Assembly: GCF_900091505.1 (NCBI RefSeq)
Contig: NZ_LT607409.1
Location: forward strand, 4,836,001-4,900,000
Source: Micromonospora chokoriensis
GTDB taxonomy: Bacteria > Actinomycetota > Actinomycetes > Mycobacteriales > Micromonosporaceae
Direction of reading: 5' to 3'
DNA: 64,000 nucleotides
The translations under genes were made by a program, and so were the position numbers. This document shows positions 47,955-56,286 of this stretch, in pieces. The notes under the pieces were generated by a model, which was not told where the DNA came from, searched no databases, and saw only the letters and a list, made by a program, of their open reading frames with translations. Position 1 is the first letter of the stretch; each line of letters begins with the position of its first letter.

Positions 47955-48902
47955 GTGGAAGATCCTCTGCCCGAGCAGATGCGGGCCGCCGGCACCGCGC
48001 TGCTGGCCGCGCTCGACCCCGCCGCCCGCGACGCCGCCGTGCACCCGTTCGACGACGAGTCCGCCCGACGCTGGCTGGAATACCGCCCCCGCCCCCGACC
48101 CGGCGCCAGCCTCGCCGCGATGGACGTCGCCGGCCGCAAGGCCGCCCATCGGCTGCTGGCCACCGCGCTCAGCCCTCCCGCGTACGCGCAGGCGATGGCG
48201 ATCATCGCGCTGGAGGAGGTGCTGGACCGGGCCGAGGACTGGCAGCGCGGCCGGCACAGCGCCGACTACTGGGTGGCCGTCTTCGGCGACCCGGCGCACG
48301 ACGACCGCTGGGCGTGGCGGTTCGAAGGACACCACCTGTCGGTGACCATGACGGTGGTCGACGGCCAGGTCTCCCCCGCCCCGATCTTCTTCGGCGCCAA
48401 CCCGGCGGCGGTCCGCTACGCCGGCCGTCCGGTCTCCCGCCCCCTCGGCGTCGAGGAGGACCTCGCCCTCGCGCTGCTCGACGCGCTGGGCCCCGCCGAA
48501 CGGGCCGCCGCGATCATCGCCGACGACGCGCCGGCGGACATCATCAGCGCCACCCGGGGGCAGGTCGACGCACCGTTGGAGCCGCTCGGCGTACCGGCGG
48601 ACCGGATGGGCCCGACCGGGCGGGCGCTGCTGCACCAGGTGGTCGCGCTCTACCTGGACCGGCTGCCGCCCGAGCTGGCCACCCGGGAGGCGGCCCGACT
48701 GGACGCCGGCCCGCTGCACTTCGCCTGGGCCGGCCCCACCCGCGCCGGGCAGCGGCACTACTACCGGGTGCAGGGCGACGACCTGCTGATCGAGTACGAC
48801 AACACCAGCCCGGACGGCAACCACGCCCACACCGTGCTCCGCCGCCCCGCCAGCGACTTCGGCGCCGACATCCTGGCCGGACACCACCGAACCCACCACT
48901 AG
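47955..48902 (+). CDS. DUF3500 family protein
   Basis: 315 residues from GTG 47955 (VEDPLPEQMRAAGTALLAAL). 'RWLEYRPRPRPGASLAAM', 'HSADYWVAVFGDP', 'WAWRFEGHHLSVTMTVVDGQVSPAPIFFGANPA' and 'LHFAWAGPTRAGQRHYYRVQGDDLLIEYDNTSPDGNHAHTVLR' are conserved DUF3500 blocks. Function unknown; the many conserved His and acidic residues suggest a metal enzyme. TATACA ends 6 bases before the GTG, so it may also be leaderless. Confidence 0.88.
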   Translation: MEDPLPEQMRAAGTALLAALDPAARDAAVHPFDDESARRWLEYRPRPRPGASLAAMDVAGRKAAHRLLATALSPPAYAQAMAIIALEEVLDRAEDWQRGRHSADYWVAVFGDPAHDDRWAWRFEGHHLSVTMTVVDGQVSPAPIFFGANPAAVRYAGRPVSRPLGVEEDLALALLDALGPAERAAAIIADDAPADIISATRGQVDAPLEPLGVPADRMGPTGRALLHQVVALYLDRLPPELATREAARLDAGPLHFAWAGPTRAGQRHYYRVQGDDLLIEYDNTSPDGNHAHTVLRRPASDFGADILAGHHRTHH

Positions 48903-48989
48903 GCACCGCTCGCCGACGCCCCGGCAGGCCCCGCGTTGACGCCCCGGCCGTTCCCCGCGCCGCCGCCCCGATGGGCCCTGCGCTCGGGC

Positions 48990-49041
48990 GGCCCCGGCGC
49001 GCCCCGCGCTCAGACGGCCCCGGCGCGCCCCGCGCTCAGAT
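48990..49041. repeat. 26-bp direct repeat, two copies
   Basis: GGCCCCGGCGCGCCCCGCGC followed by TCAGAC/TCAGAT occurs at 48990-49015 and 49016-49041. A TGATCGACTC block, identical to the end of the 77-bp palindromes, lies just beyond at 49072-49081. Confidence 0.8.
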
Positions 49042-49108
49042 GGCCCGCCCTGAGCGGCCCCGAGCCGGTGATGATCGACTCCACCTCGGCGGCGGGGCCG
49101 GCAGCGGG

Positions 49109-49867
49109 TCAGGGACGGGTGGCCTCGATGAGGAAGCGCTGGGCGTGGGCCACGAAGGGCCCTTCGTCGACGATGCGGCGGTGCAGGTCACGCAGCCGAT
49201 CACGGTAGCGGTCGACAGTGAACCCGGGCACCGTCCAGACCACCTTGCGCAGGAACCAGACCACCGCCCCGATGTCGAAGAACTCCGCCCGCAGGGAAGC
49301 CCGGCGCAGGTCGACCACCCGCAGCCCGGCCGCCTCAGCGGAGGCGACCGCGTGCTCGGGGTGCCGCGTGTCCGGCGGCGGCAGCGGACCGAGAACCGCC
49401 TCGCTCAACTCGCGCATCGTGCCCGCGCCGATCTGCTGGGACAGGAACGTCCCGCCCGGTCGCAGCACCCGGGCCGTCTGCGCCCAGTCGGTACGCACCG
49501 GATGCCGGCTGACCACCAGGTCGAACGAGGCGTCGCGGAAGGGCAACGGCCCGTCCGGGTCGACCGCCACCACCGTCGCGCCCACCCGTCGCAGGGTCCG
49601 CCGGGCAACCTCCATGTTGGGCGGCCAGCCCTCGGTGGCCGTCAACAGCTTCGGTGGCCGTGGCACCTCGGCGAGCACCTCCCCGCCGCCGGTGTCCACG
49701 TCCAGGGCGGAGGTCGCGCGCGCCATCCGATCGGCGACCAGGCGGGCGTACCCCCAGGGCGGGCGCTCCTCGGTGGCCCGTCCGGCGAGCCAGCCGAAGC
49801 CCCATCCGTCGACCGGGGCGGCAGCGGCCTCAGCGATCAGTTCTTCGGCGTCACGCGCGGCGTCCAT
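49109..49867 (-). CDS. Class I SAM-dependent methyltransferase
   Basis: 252 residues. 'TSALDVDTGGGEVLAEV' is the SAM-binding motif I, 'VVAVDPDGPLPFRDASFDLVVSRHPV' covers motifs II-III, and 'WAQTARVLRPGGTFLSQQIG' is motif IV, as in ubiquinone/menaquinone-type (UbiE-like) methyltransferases. The substrate is unknown. The C-terminus ('IGAVVWFLRKVVWTVPGF') has a helical cap. Confidence 0.9.
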   Translation of the reverse strand: MDAARDAEELIAEAAAAPVDGWGFGWLAGRATEERPPWGYARLVADRMARATSALDVDTGGGEVLAEVPRPPKLLTATEGWPPNMEVARRTLRRVGATVVAVDPDGPLPFRDASFDLVVSRHPVRTDWAQTARVLRPGGTFLSQQIGAGTMRELSEAVLGPLPPPDTRHPEHAVASAEAAGLRVVDLRRASLRAEFFDIGAVVWFLRKVVWTVPGFTVDRYRDRLRDLHRRIVDEGPFVAHAQRFLIEATRP

Positions 49868-49971
49868 GGCGGCCAGCCTCGCGGCCGGTCGCCCCCGCCG
49901 GCAACCTCATTACGCCCGGAGCCCCGGGCGAGCTGTCGCGGCGGAACGGTCGTGGCGCGGCGCCCGCGCAG

Positions 49972-50058
49972 CATGGACGACCGGCGCAGCGTCCGTACAG
50001 CCCGGACGGTCGACGCGGCGTCTCCGCAGCCCGGACGAACGGCGCGGCGTCTCCGCAG
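49972..50058. repeat. Tandem array, 29-bp unit, three copies
   Basis: Units at 49972-50000, 50001-50029 and 50030-50058 share the pattern GGACG-N2-CGRCGCRGCGTC and end in ACAG/GCAG. The first copy is the most diverged. The array fills part of the 243-bp gap between the methyltransferase and the HhH gene. Confidence 0.85.
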
Positions 50059-50110
50059 CCTGCACGACCTGCGTGCGCCCGCGCTGCCGGGCGCTGAGCA
50101 GTGGCGGCGG

Positions 50111-50350
50111 TCAGCCGAGGCTGAGCTGGTGCTCCTCGAGAGCGGCCTGGAGGATGCCGAGCGCCCGCGGTCCCATGCCGTGCAGTCTGGCCAGGTCGGC
50201 CCGCGGAACGTCCGCGAGCTGACGCAGTGTCGTGTAGCCGGCGCCGTTGAGGGCGCGGGTGGCGGGTGTACCGATCTTCGGAAGCGTGTCCAGAGAGGAG
50301 GTCATCCGTGATGGTAGAACGGTCAGCGGCACAGTCGCTGACTCCGACAT
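50111..50350 (-). CDS. Small helix-hairpin-helix protein
   Basis: 79 residues from ATG 50350, or 64 from ATG 50305 (MTSSLDTLPKIGTPATRAL). Neither start has a strong ribosome site. 'LPKIGTPATRALNGAGYTTLRQLADVPRADLARLHGMGPRALGILQAALEE' is a helix-hairpin-helix pair of the type found in DNA-binding and repair proteins ('LHGMGPRAL'). It lies 17 bp after the DUF2231 gene on the same strand. Confidence 0.8.
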   Translation of the reverse strand: MSESATVPLTVLPSRMTSSLDTLPKIGTPATRALNGAGYTTLRQLADVPRADLARLHGMGPRALGILQAALEEHQLSLG

Positions 50351-50367
50351 GCGGCCCGGAGACCGGG

Positions 50368-50865
50368 TCAGCGGCTGGCCCAGGGACGACGGATCTCGCC
50401 GGTGGAGCCGGCGAGGGCCTCCAGGCCGCCAGTCTCGGCCCGACCGCCGTCGAACTGGCGCATCAACCGGGCGCCCAGGTGCACACCGACCCCGCCGATC
50501 GCGAGCGCGACCAGCTCGGTGACCAGGATCGCGGCTGACGCCCCTCGGTCCGGAGACTGCGACCGGACCAGGCAGGTGAGCAGGAACATGCCGGCCATCG
50601 CGGCGTTCACCAGGTTGAAGGCGACGGCGGTACGGCGGGTGCGGTCCCCCGGTGCGTCCCACAGGTCGACCATGCCCGCCATTGCGGTCAGCGCGGCGGC
50701 GACGAGGGCGGCGACACCCGTCCAGTAGCCCACCTCGCCCAGGAACGCCGGCCCACCGACGACGTCGGTGAGGTCGAAGACGGTGGCGCTGACGAACAGC
50801 CCGAGCGGGAACGTCACCAGCATCGGTTGGATCGGATGCCCCTGCACTCGCAGTCGGCTCTGCAT
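50368..50865 (-). CDS. DUF2231 family membrane protein
   Basis: 165 residues from ATG 50865 with GGAGG upstream. 'VQGHPIQPMLVTFPLGLFVSATVFDL' is the DUF2231 signature, followed by helices at about 50-70, 87-103 and 113-130. Function unknown. The membrane protein is transcribed together with the HhH gene. Confidence 0.88.
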   Translation of the reverse strand: MQSRLRVQGHPIQPMLVTFPLGLFVSATVFDLTDVVGGPAFLGEVGYWTGVAALVAAALTAMAGMVDLWDAPGDRTRRTAVAFNLVNAAMAGMFLLTCLVRSQSPDRGASAAILVTELVALAIGGVGVHLGARLMRQFDGGRAETGGLEALAGSTGEIRRPWASR

Positions 50866-50980
50866 CGGTCCTCCCCCGGGTCGGCGCAGCTCACCTGACC
50901 AGAGTGCTACCCGAGCCCGCTCGGGGCGAAACGATTCCGCCCGACTCGCCGGTGACCGGACGAACGGACACCACCAGCCG

Positions 50981-51057
50981 TGATCGACTCGCGTTGCCGG
51001 AAACCGGGCCATCGCAACGCCTCGGACACCGCGCCTTCAAGAAACGCGAGTCGATCA
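50981..51057. repeat. 77-bp palindromic element, copy C
   Basis: Begins TGATCGACTC and ends GAGTCGATCA (perfect 10-bp terminal inverted repeat); inner arms GCGTT..GGAAACCGGG and CCTTCAAGAAACGC match copies A and B. It is followed 10 bp later by a tandem array at the end of the ANTAR gene. Confidence 0.85.
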
Positions 51058-51066
51058 TGGAGCGCG

Positions 51067-51149
51067 CAGCGCGAGCAGGCACGCAGCGCCAGCAGGCACG
51101 CAACGCCAGCAGGCACGCGGCGCCAGCAGGCACGCAGCGCGGTCAGGCG
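51067..51149. repeat. Tandem array, 17-bp unit, about five copies
   Basis: Units CAGCGCCAGCAGGCACG run from 51067 to 51134 with a degenerate fifth copy to about 51149. The degenerate copy contains the stop codon of the GAF-ANTAR gene (TCA at 51143-51145). The outer copies are non-coding. Confidence 0.85.
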
Positions 51150-51883
51150 TCGCGGGGGCGGGAGACCGTGTGGACCAGTCGCTCGGCCACCTCGCGCAGG
51201 GGGATGTCCAGCGACGTCGCGGCGGTACGCAGTACGTCGAGGGCCTCGGCCGGTGGGCACCCGCGCTGGGTCATGATCACGCCGACGGCCTGGCCCACCA
51301 CCCCTTCGTGGAGCAGCGCGGCGTCGCGTTCGCCGTTGGCGGTGAGTTGCCGGTTGCGGTCGCGTACGGCGGCCAGCAGCAGGCCGGCGTGTTCGGCGAG
51401 CAGCATCGCGGTCAACTGGTGTTGCGGGGTCAGCAGGTCGGGCGAGGCGGCGTAGAGGTTGATCGCGCCGATCACCTGGTCGTCGATGTCCACCGGTGCG
51501 GAGATCACCCCGCGTACGCCGAGGTCGCGGGCGCGCGCCGTCCAGACCGGCCAGCGGGGCTCGGCGGTCAGGTCGGCGGCGAGGATCATCTCGCGGCGGT
51601 GGATGGCGCTCATCGCCGGCGAGTCCGGGCCGTGTCGCAGGTCGTCCAGCCCGGCCAGCCGCTCGTCGGAGGCGGCCACGCCGGCCGGTTCGCCGGCGCG
51701 CAGGGCGGTGAAGCCGCACCAGCGCACCCCGGCCACGGCGTCCCGGGTGACCCGGACCAGCGCCAGGAGCGCCTCGTCGAAATCGGTCAGGGCGATCAGG
51801 CCTGCGGTCAGTTCCCGTAACAGCGCGGCGGTCTCCAGGACGCCGAGGGTCTGCACCACCGGCTCCCGCGTGTCGATGTTCAC
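51143..51883 (-). CDS. GAF-ANTAR transcription-antitermination regulator
   Basis: 246 residues from GTG 51883 with GGAGG ten bases upstream. Residues 20-175 are a GAF domain ('ALVRVTRDAVAGVRWCGFTAL', 'VISAPVDIDDQVIGAINLYA'); the C-terminal 60 residues are an ANTAR RNA-binding helix bundle ('ALLHEGVVGQAVGVIMTQRGCPPAEALDVLRTAATSLDIPLREVAERL'). ANTAR proteins bind dual-hairpin leaders and prevent termination. The sensed ligand is unknown. Confidence 0.9.
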   Translation of the reverse strand: MNIDTREPVVQTLGVLETAALLRELTAGLIALTDFDEALLALVRVTRDAVAGVRWCGFTALRAGEPAGVAASDERLAGLDDLRHGPDSPAMSAIHRREMILAADLTAEPRWPVWTARARDLGVRGVISAPVDIDDQVIGAINLYAASPDLLTPQHQLTAMLLAEHAGLLLAAVRDRNRQLTANGERDAALLHEGVVGQAVGVIMTQRGCPPAEALDVLRTAATSLDIPLREVAERLVHTVSRPRDA

Positions 51884-52062
51884 CGCTTCGCAGCCTCCGT
51901 GCACGTCCGTGCCTGCCCGCCGGGCATCGTCACCTGTGTCATCGTCTGCTCTCTCCCGACTCGACCGACCAGCCCTACTACCCTCGCCAACCCTGGTCGA
52001 AACGACGTAAATCGGGGCCTCTCGCCGCGTGCGCACGCGGTGAGAGGCCCCGGATGCCTCCG

Positions 52063-54354
52063 TCAGCGGGAGGTGCCGCTGAGCCGCCGCCCGATCGACG
52101 CGATCAGCCGGTCCAGCTCGGAGCCGAACGGGTTGTCGTGCACCAGGTACGTCCAGGTGGCGGTGGGCCGGACCAGGGTGCCGTCGTCGGCCTGCCAGTC
52201 CTCGTCGAATTCGGTCTCGTTGAAGGTGGCGATGGTGCGGGCCTCGATCTCCGGGATCAGGTCGTTGAACGCCGGCACGGCGGCCCGGTGGAACTCGTCC
52301 AACGGGTCGAGCCGGCCCAGCGCGCGCAGGTGCACGCCCTCGCGGACCTCCGACAGCTCGGCCAGGTGCTCGGCCCAGAGCCGGTCCAGGTGGTAGAGCG
52401 CAATCGACCGGGCGGCACGGGCGAGCAGGTCCTCGTCCATCTCGCCGGCCTTCTCGGGCTCCTTCTCCAGGAGCATCACCGCGGCCACGTCGCTGGTCAG
52501 CAGCCGTTCGCGGCGGGCGGCGAGGGCCTTGCGCTGCTGCTCGATGACCACGCTGTAGCGCCAGGTGTTGCGGTGGATCTCGTGGTTGACGCCCTCGGCG
52601 ACCCGCTGGGCGTGCTCGACCGCGTAGTCCACCTGCTCGTCGGTCACCAGGCCGTCGGCGTTCATCCGCGGCGACGCCGGCACCGAATCGGCGGCGTGCC
52701 GGACGACCAGGTCGTCCTCCAGGCTGACGAAGAAGACCGAGCCACCCGGGTCGCCCTGTCGGCCGGCCCGACCGCGCAGCTGGTCGTCGACCCGCCGGCT
52801 GTCGTGCCGGCCGCTGCCGATCACGTAGAGCCCGCCCAGCTCGGCGACCCGTTCCTGGTCGCTCTGGTCGCTGCCGCCGAGCCGGATGTCGACACCCCGG
52901 CCGGCCATCTGGGTGGAGACGGTCACCGCGCCGTACGCGCCGGCCTCGGCGATGATCGCGGCCTCTTCGTCGTCGTTCTTGGCGTTCAGCACGACGCAGG
53001 GCACGCCGGCGGCGTTGAGGCCGGCGGCGAGCCCCTCGGACTCCTTGACGTCGAGGGTGCCGACCAGCACCGGCCGCCCCTTGGCGTGCGCACGCTGGAT
53101 CTCGTCGACGAGCGCCTCGTCCTTCTCGGCCCGGGTGGCGTAGATGCGGTCCGGCTCGTCCTCGCGGATGCACGGGGTGTTCGGCGGGATCACCGCCACC
53201 TCGAGGTTGAAGAACTCCCGCAGCTGGTCGCCGACGTGCACCGCCGTGGCGGTCATCCCGCAGACCTTCGGGTAGAGCGCGATGTACGCCTGCATGGCGA
53301 TGGTGCCCAGCACCTCGCCCTCGGCGGTGGCGTCCAGGCCCTCCTTGGCCTCGACCGCGGCCTGGAGGCCGTCCGGCCAGCGGCGGCGCTGGGCCACCCG
53401 GCCGCGCATCTCGTCGACCAGCTCGACCGAGCCGTCCCGGACGATGTAGTCCACGTCGCGGTGCAGCAGGGCGTGCGCGTGCAGCGCCACGTTGACCGCG
53501 GAGAGCTGCGCGACGTGCTCCTCGTCGTACAGGTCGATGCCGAGCTTGGCCTCGATGGCGGCCAGGCCGGCGGAGGTGAACGCCACGCTCCGCCCGTCCT
53601 CGGCGACCGTGTAGTGCTTGCCCTTGCGCAGGCCGCGCACCAGCCCGGCGGCGGCGTGCACCGGGTCCTGCTCGCCCGGCACCGCGCCGGCCAGGACCAT
53701 CGGCACCCGCGCCTCGTCGATCATGATCGAGTCGGCCTCGTCGACGATCGCGGTGGTCAGCGGGGGTTGCACCCGGTCCTCGACGTCGGTGACCAGCTGG
53801 TCGCGCAGGTAGTCGAAGCCCGCCTCGCTGACCGAGACGTAGGTGACGTCGCAGGAGTACGCGTCGCGCCGCTCCTGCGGCGAGGACGCCTCGTTGACCC
53901 AGCCGACGGTGAGGCCGAGCAGGGTGTAGACCGGCTCCATCCACTGGGCGTCGCGGCGGGCCAGGTAGTCGTTGATGGTGAGCACGTGCACCGGCCCGTT
54001 GCCGAGCCGAACGTGCCCGTACGCGGCGATCGTGGCGGTGAGGGTCTTGCCCTCACCGGTGGCCATCTCGGCGACCTTGCCGGACAGCAGCGACATCGCG
54101 CCGAGCAGCTGCACGTCGTACGGCCGCTGGTCGAGGCCCCGGCGGGCGGCCTCGCGGCCGACGGCGCAGATCTCCTCGTAGCCGGTCGCGGCGCCGGCGG
54201 CCTCGGTCAGCTCGGCGTCGTCGAGCGCGGCGAGCTCGTCCGCGCGCGCCTCGATAGCCGGCAGCAGTTTCTCCAGCGGAGCAAGATCCACGGTCGAGCC
54301 GGGGCGCTGAAGGAACCGCCGGAACTTGCTCTTGAACCGTTGCGACACACCCAT
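52063..54354 (-). CDS. secA2: Accessory Sec translocase ATPase (SecA2 type)
   Basis: 763 residues from ATG 54354 (MGVSQRFKSKFRRFLQRPGSTV); a longer frame starts at a TTG and is less likely. DEAD motor motifs are intact: Walker A 'EMATGEGKTLTATIAA', 'TINDYLARRDAQWM', 'AIVDEADSIMIDEAR', and second motor 'VSTQMAGRGVDIRLGGSDQ' and 'GSGRHDSRRVDDQLRGRAGRQGDPG'. It is shorter than housekeeping SecA and lacks the C-terminal zinc-finger tail. SecA2 exports a subset of proteins with SecYEG. No accessory SecY2 or Asp genes are near. Confidence 0.92.
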   Translation of the reverse strand: MGVSQRFKSKFRRFLQRPGSTVDLAPLEKLLPAIEARADELAALDDAELTEAAGAATGYEEICAVGREAARRGLDQRPYDVQLLGAMSLLSGKVAEMATGEGKTLTATIAAYGHVRLGNGPVHVLTINDYLARRDAQWMEPVYTLLGLTVGWVNEASSPQERRDAYSCDVTYVSVSEAGFDYLRDQLVTDVEDRVQPPLTTAIVDEADSIMIDEARVPMVLAGAVPGEQDPVHAAAGLVRGLRKGKHYTVAEDGRSVAFTSAGLAAIEAKLGIDLYDEEHVAQLSAVNVALHAHALLHRDVDYIVRDGSVELVDEMRGRVAQRRRWPDGLQAAVEAKEGLDATAEGEVLGTIAMQAYIALYPKVCGMTATAVHVGDQLREFFNLEVAVIPPNTPCIREDEPDRIYATRAEKDEALVDEIQRAHAKGRPVLVGTLDVKESEGLAAGLNAAGVPCVVLNAKNDDEEAAIIAEAGAYGAVTVSTQMAGRGVDIRLGGSDQSDQERVAELGGLYVIGSGRHDSRRVDDQLRGRAGRQGDPGGSVFFVSLEDDLVVRHAADSVPASPRMNADGLVTDEQVDYAVEHAQRVAEGVNHEIHRNTWRYSVVIEQQRKALAARRERLLTSDVAAVMLLEKEPEKAGEMDEDLLARAARSIALYHLDRLWAEHLAELSEVREGVHLRALGRLDPLDEFHRAAVPAFNDLIPEIEARTIATFNETEFDEDWQADDGTLVRPTATWTYLVHDNPFGSELDRLIASIGRRLSGTSR

Positions 54355-54426
54355 GAGCGGCAACGGTACGCGATTCGGGCCGGCCTGCGCGGCCCGGCCG
54401 CCGACAAGTTGGCGGATCGGATGCGC

Positions 54427-56202
54427 TCAGCCGACCAGTAGCTGGTGGGCGGCCAGCTCACGGTAGAGCGGGTCGGTCGCGGTCAGCTCGGCATGGGTGC
54501 CGACGGCGACCACCCGACCGCCGTCGAGGACCACGATCTGGTCGGCGTCGACCACGGTGGCGAGCCGGTGCGCCACGATCAACAGCGTCCGGCGGACGGC
54601 CACCGCGTCGATGGCCCGGCGCAGGGCGGCCTCGTTGCGCGAGTCGAGGTTGCTGGTGGGTTCGTCGAGCAGCAGCACCGGCGGGCCGGCGAGCAGGGCA
54701 CGGGCGATGGCCAGCCGCTGCCGCTCACCACCGGAGAGCAGCACCCCGCCCTCCCCCACCTGGACGTCCAGCCCGTCGGAGGTGCGGTGCGCCAGGTGCG
54801 CGAGGTTGACCTCGTCGAGGACCTCGCGAAGCCGGTCGTCGGTGGCGTCCGGCGTGGTGATCAGCAGGTTCTCCCGCAGCGTGCCGGCGAGCACGGGGGC
54901 TTCCTGTTCGACGTAGCCGAGCCGGGCCCGCAGGGCGTCGCGGGGCAGGTCCCGCACGTCGCTGCCGTCGAGCCGGACCGCTCCGGCGCTCACCTCGTAG
55001 AAGCGTTCGACCAGCGCGAGCAGTGTCGACTTGCCGGCGCCGGAGGGGCCGACCAGCGCGGTACGGGTGCCGGTGGGCACCGTGAAGCTCACCTCGTGCA
55101 GCACCGGCTCGCCGCCCGGGTAGCCGAACCCCACCCGGTCGAACTCGATCATCGGCGCGGGCCGCCGCGGGCTGGTCGTCGCGACGGCGGGCGCCGGCCG
55201 GTCCGCCGCGCCCTCCGCGGGCACGGCGAGGATCTCCTCGATCCGCTGGAGGGCGCCCAGACCGGACTGCAACTGGGTGTACGCCCGCAGCACCTGGCCC
55301 AGCGGCAGCGCCAGCAGGAACAGGTACATGACGAAGGCGACCAGGTCGCCGACGGAGATCGCCCCGGCGGCGACCCGCGCCCCGCCGATGCCGAGCACCA
55401 GCAGGAACGCGCCCTGCACGGTGATCGAGCCGATCGGGCCGACCACCGACTGCACCCGGGCCACCCGCAGCCCGGCCGTGTACGCCTCCCGCGCGCTGCC
55501 GGTGACGGTCTGCGTCTCCCGGGCCTCGGCGCGGCTGGCCCGGATCGTCCGGGCCGCCGAGATGGCCCGCTCCACCGCCGAGGTCATCTCGCCGATCCGC
55601 TCCTGGGCGGCACGGGCCAACGCCCGCACCCGGCGGACGAAGGTGAGCGCGAAGCCGAGCCCGAGCGCCACGCCGAGCAGGGTGACGCCGAAGAGCAGCG
55701 GGTCGAGCAGCACCATGGCCGTGCCGGCGCCGACCACCGTCACCGCCCCGGTGACCGTCTCGAACAGCCCGGAGGTGACGACCGCGCGCAGGAGTGTGGT
55801 GTCCGAGCCGACCCGGGACAGCAGGTCGCCGGTGCGTCGGCTGTCGTACTCGGCGATGGGCAGCCGCAGCAGGTGACCGGCGAGCCGGCGGCGGGTGCCC
55901 AGCACCAACCCTTCGGCGGTGCGTTGCAGCAGGTAGTCGCGTAGCCCGCCGATGGCCGCGCCGAGCACCACGAGGACCACGAGGATCGTCACCAGCGCCG
56001 AGACCGGGTGGGCGTTGCCGATCCGGTCGAGCACCGACCGGGTGAGCAGCGGCTGCGCCAGCGACGCCGCCGCGCCGAGCAGCGACAGCACACCCACGAC
56101 GACCAGGGTGCCGCGGTGCTCACGGAGGTACGGCAGCAGCGCGGCCAGGCCGACCGGCCGGTCCTTCGCGGTGCCGACCGGCCGGTCCTTCGGGGTGCTC
56201 AT
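54427..56202 (-). CDS. ABC-transporter ATPase/permease half-transporter
   Basis: 591 residues from ATG 56202. About six transmembrane helices (residues 25-310) are followed by a complete nucleotide-binding domain: 'LVGPSGAGKSTLLALVERF', signature 'LLSGGERQRLAIARALLAG', 'VLLLDEPTSNLDSRNE' and H-loop 'IVAHRLATV'. It is an MDR/MsbA-type exporter that would act as a homodimer. The N-terminus carries a 7-residue duplication (KDRPVGTAKDRPVG). Substrate unknown. Confidence 0.93.
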   Translation of the reverse strand: MSTPKDRPVGTAKDRPVGLAALLPYLREHRGTLVVVGVLSLLGAAASLAQPLLTRSVLDRIGNAHPVSALVTILVVLVVLGAAIGGLRDYLLQRTAEGLVLGTRRRLAGHLLRLPIAEYDSRRTGDLLSRVGSDTTLLRAVVTSGLFETVTGAVTVVGAGTAMVLLDPLLFGVTLLGVALGLGFALTFVRRVRALARAAQERIGEMTSAVERAISAARTIRASRAEARETQTVTGSAREAYTAGLRVARVQSVVGPIGSITVQGAFLLVLGIGGARVAAGAISVGDLVAFVMYLFLLALPLGQVLRAYTQLQSGLGALQRIEEILAVPAEGAADRPAPAVATTSPRRPAPMIEFDRVGFGYPGGEPVLHEVSFTVPTGTRTALVGPSGAGKSTLLALVERFYEVSAGAVRLDGSDVRDLPRDALRARLGYVEQEAPVLAGTLRENLLITTPDATDDRLREVLDEVNLAHLAHRTSDGLDVQVGEGGVLLSGGERQRLAIARALLAGPPVLLLDEPTSNLDSRNEAALRRAIDAVAVRRTLLIVAHRLATVVDADQIVVLDGGRVVAVGTHAELTATDPLYRELAAHQLLVG

Positions 56203-56286
56203 GCCGGGAACGGTAGTCCGCCGCGTCACCCGCCCGGGCGGGGTCCGGGCCGCGACCGGCCGGTCCGGCACCCGCCCGGGGTGCGC

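Noticed and set aside
49072..49081. Possible fifth copy of the 77-bp element near 49.1 kb
   Set aside because: TGATCGACTC is present but the expected right arm would fall in the methyltransferase coding end and is not there.
51143..53944. A 933-codon minus-strand frame spanning the ANTAR gene and part of secA2
   Set aside because: The upstream part is secA2 read in the wrong frame (Arg/Gly/Pro-rich). The true ANTAR protein starts at GTG 51883.
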